Shown one piece after another: positions 60,829 to 64,000 of a stretch of DNA of 64,000 bases. A program made the position numbers and the translations under genes. Each line of letters opens with the position of its first letter. Within the stretch, counting starts at the first letter, position 1. The stretch is from Tomocerus qinae (lineage: Eukaryota > Arthropoda > Collembola > Entomobryomorpha > Tomoceridae): the NCBI GenBank assembly GCA_020055645.1, contig CM034549.1:30651930-30715929 (forward strand). The letters are read 5' to 3'. The notes beneath the pieces are model-generated. The model was not told where the DNA came from. It worked only from the letters and a program-made list of their open reading frames with translations, and did no database searches.

Positions 60829-63168
60829 TCAGTAGGGAGGTCTATCACAACACATTCTCTTGAAGTCTTTATCACTCAAGGGTCTCCAGTCATATCCCAT
60901 GATTCTAGCAATTTCTCTAGTTGTTTTTTCGTAAGATTTCGAATTGAGCTTAATCCATTGGATGAAATTATAATCCAAGTCTAAGTTGTGGAAATCAAAA
61001 TCGCATTTTAATATGAGACCGTTTCGTCGCACAAAGAATGAACGAAGATTTGGAGACATGCTGGCAATAAGGAGAGCAGTTGAGGTACTTATTCGGTCAC
61101 GAATAATCTGTAACAAAGAATTTCAGGATTTTATACATGAATCAATAAAATAAATAAATGGCATAAAATTATGTACTACAAAAATTCTACTCACCAAGCT
61201 ATTTAAGTAAGGACATTTTCTACAAAGAGTGAGCAAAATTGAATCAACTCGATTCTGAAATTTTCTCGAGCTGCTGAATCTACTTAAGCCCAAGTGGCCA
61301 TATTCACGAAGGCTCTCCGAATAAAATTCAATAGCAGTTAGTACAGACGAAACAGTAACCTGCAAGTAAATTGAGACATTAAACATTTTTATGAACCTAA
61401 AATACAGGTAATTTTAATTGATACTTGAGAGAACCCACTTTTGTCAATGCACAATCATATAGAACGGAAAATACGGGGGCCTTTTCTTGCCATATTATTT
61501 CTTTGTCTTCATTTCCAGTAGTTCTAAAGAATTTTCAGAAAAATGAGAATTAAGTAGCAATATCAATCTTATAATTAATAGGTAGTAAATAAATATACTG
61601 CAACGACGTACGAAGTTGTCTAACCTCAGGTACACTTTAAACTTGTGATGAGTCCCAATCCAAGTTTTTGAACACACGGGAATAGCATAAGTACAGTAAA
61701 TATTTTGTACAATATGCAGCTCTTGAAAAGATTCTATGTTAGCCAGCATCTCAACCATTTCGTCACCGAGATTTTGAGGACTTATTTTCAGAATCCGCAA
61801 ATTGACAAAGCAGGCTGGGTGAAGCATGACAAATTGATCTTTTGTGGCATTGATAACAGTCAGTGAGTTTAATTGTTCACAGAGTGTCATGCAAGCTTCA
61901 TCTAGTAAATGAGCTGCTTCATCGAAGCTCAACATTAAGTCAACTAGCTCGATACTCCGAAGATACTTCAAATTCAGTATTAACTGCTTCAAACCTTCCA
62001 AAATCCTCCCACCTGAAAAAAAAGATTACATTCCGTTGCATTCTGAAGAAAAACTTATATTTCAAAGCCCTAACCTGTGCCGTATACGTTTTCCACACCA
62101 TGTTGTTCCCTGTTGGCCGTATCACACCAAAAGACAAAACGGAGAGTGTGGATTTTAAATAGACAAGCTTCTCTTTCTTCAGGATTTTCTATTGAATTGA
62201 ACGATTAAATTAGTAAACCTAAATATCAATTTCCGAAAATACTAATGCACACATTATTTAAGCATTTATACTTTCGTATTTTTCAGCATAGAAGGAAATC
62301 ATTCTCATGAACTCATACAGATTGAATAAATTCCACATAGTTGACAATATCAATTTTCTAACAAATCTCCCAACGCGAAGAATAAAATATTGCGTCCTCA
62401 AGTGATCCAATTTGTACTGTTGTGTAAATAGCCATTAAAATTCTCAGAAATTAGATTCGAATTCGATGCATTAATTTTTAATCCTATTTAGCAAAAATTG
62501 TAAACTTGGTGATTATTCTTACAGTCCATCCGGAATGGTAATTGTATTTAGTTTTTGTTAAGGTTCTATCTTCCAGTAAGAATGTATTCCACGTTCTCTG
62601 CATGTGAAAAGCCTAAAAGAAACGAGTTAGATTAAAAATATGACTCTCTTCCTGTCATAAAGCTATAAAGTTGTGTGAATCATTTATTACCCTACTCCAT
62701 TGTCTACAAACAAGGGAAGCTGAGTACCGTTGTGATAAAGTCAAATGTTCAAAAATCTGTTCCAAAATAAGATCGGGGAGCAAAGCCCATCCATCCTCAT
62801 TTTCTCCCCGCTCCTCTTCTTCTACTGGATCATCTTGAGTCTCGTACCACTTTTCCACAGTAGAAAGACGCTGTGTGAGGTATTTGGTAACTTCAGCTGC
62901 TTCTGCAAGATCAAAAATGTGATCAAACATACCTCTATACACAAATAACTAGAAATATTATCTTTACTATACTGAATACTGAGAAAAGAAACAAAACACA
63001 TTATTTTCACATTGAACCAAAGGAATAATTAATTTTAACTCTTTTACGACTAATTAGGAAGAATGAACAATGATCATAGTTAAATACTGAATATTTCGGG
63101 CATTCTATTACCTACCTTGTTCAAGTTCAGCTACAGAAGATGAAGATATTGTATAAGTTCGCTCCATA
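60829..63168 (-). CDS. F-box protein (FBXO39/FBXO33-like)
   Basis: Minus-strand exons 63168-63116, 62934-62691, 62612-62523, 62416-62272, 62188-62075, 62012-61625, 61523-61439, 61359-61195 and 61107-60829 join in phase to 520 residues. The F-box lies at about residues 67-100 ('WALLPDLILEQIFEHLTL' with 'SLVCRQWSR'). The rest consists of degenerate leucine-rich-type helices ('LKQLILNLKYLRSIELVDLM', 'FVNLRILKISPQNLGDEMV') and the conserved-looking end 'NLRSFFVRRNGLILKCD'. Such proteins bind Skp1 through the F-box and present substrates to SCF ubiquitin ligases; the substrate here is unknown. The assignment to the FBXO39/33 group rests on remembered resemblance of the F-box region and is tentative. 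Confidence 0.85.
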
Positions 63169-64000
63169 AATAAATGACAGGTAAAAATCTGATTATTGGC
63201 ACAACTTTCGCTATTTGCACTTGATAAGTATATGTGACATCTGTTTGGAATTGTATTTAAAGCAATAAGGTGTAACTTTATTGTTTATTGGTTCATGGAT
63301 GCTATTCAGACAAGAATTAAAGATGATATTATGTTCGGGGATGTTATTGTGTAAATAATAAATACGATTAAGTTAGATAGTCTACTTCTAATTGCTGAAT
63401 GTTGACACATTTTGTCAATAGTAGTACTCCCAGAATTCGGTCCTGCGTGTGAAAAGGAGTTTCAACTTTACTAAGATTACCTCAGTCAGTGCAGTACTCA
63501 CTCTGCTATGTCGTGTGCATCTAAGAGCGTAGGGAAACCCAGTTAGTATAATTTTAACAAGAGATATAAATAGTTCTCCTTCTCAGTCTTGTAGGACTTT
63601 CAACCCGATTCTCCTGTCCTGGCTCGGAATGGTCTCTCTCATTACAGTTAGCGTCTCATCAAAGCGGACAAAATTGTCTTACATTCTAAGACCATGATCT
63701 TGGAGAATCTTTTCACAGAAACCGTATATAACAATTCTGTAAATAATAATATGTATATAAATTAGTTATGAACTTGGTATAATTATACACTTGGAAATAA
63801 TTTGCACTACTCTAAAAAGGATTTCATTGTGATGTGGAATGTAGATTTTGTGATGGTGCTAGAAACAAAGCTTTAGAGTTGCACCTAGACTTCTCAAGGT
63901 TATCTTTGAATTAAGTAATCCAAATAGATTCCAAATATAACATCAACTGAATCACAAAACTCTTTCTTTTTATCCTACAACGCATGGCAATACTATTACT
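63169..64000. other. Upstream region of the F-box gene
   Basis: Non-coding on both strands as far as I can see. It should hold the F-box gene promoter on the minus strand. Confidence 0.4.

Overview
The window is nuclear DNA from an invertebrate animal, most likely an arthropod; a springtail or other hexapod is my guess, not something I can prove. It is AT-rich, with short GT-AG introns (mostly 60-150 bp), no operons, an arthropod-style Cyt-b5-r gene, CS-alpha-beta (defensin-fold) peptides and an expanded EB-module family. I rebuilt the spliced genes by eye from reading frame, splice sites and intron phase. Each complete model closes in frame.

Layout. At 0.4-11.4 kb are three plus-strand genes for secreted, cysteine-rich EB-module proteins. 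The first has no introns; the others have about seven and two. At 11.4-14.1 kb is repeat-rich spacer with a near-perfect 37-bp hairpin and a 352-bp MITE with 8-bp target duplications. At 14.15-24.59 kb a 31-exon gene encodes one 2377-residue protein made of four concatenated K+-channel repeats, each with its own cyclic-nucleotide-binding-like domain (CNGK-type channel). At 24.97-26.57 kb (minus) is a secreted protein with two defensin-like modules and a 310-residue acidic tail. At 27.4-30.2 kb (minus) are two more intronless EB-module genes. At 31.7-33.1 kb is a divergent actin.

At 33.1-38.0 kb is gene-poor sequence: a degenerate ~55-60 bp minisatellite, a small inserted element and a clean 21-bp satellite of about 44 copies. 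At 38.0-43.7 kb is the centriolar-satellite/ciliogenesis protein CEP131 (dilatory). At 47.6-49.7 kb is a CARD-domain protein with a novel basic/acidic tail. At 51.7-52.2 kb is a 96-residue secreted peptide of two seven-cysteine defensin-like modules. At 52.8-53.7 kb (minus) is a secreted polyampholyte repeat protein. At 55.8-56.9 kb is a ~1-kb inverted repeat. At 57.1-59.3 kb (minus) is Cyt-b5-r, a cytochrome b5/desaturase fusion, and at 60.8-63.2 kb (minus) an F-box protein.

Themes. Secreted cysteine-rich proteins dominate: five EB-module genes and two tandem CS-alpha-beta genes sharing one cysteine signature. This suggests a defence or surface-protein neighbourhood. CNGK, CEP131 and a divergent actin lie in the same window and are all plausible sperm or cilium genes, but I infer no functional linkage. 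The most novel items are the seven-cysteine double-defensin family (one member fused to a long acidic tail and lacking exactly one predicted disulfide) and the CARD protein.
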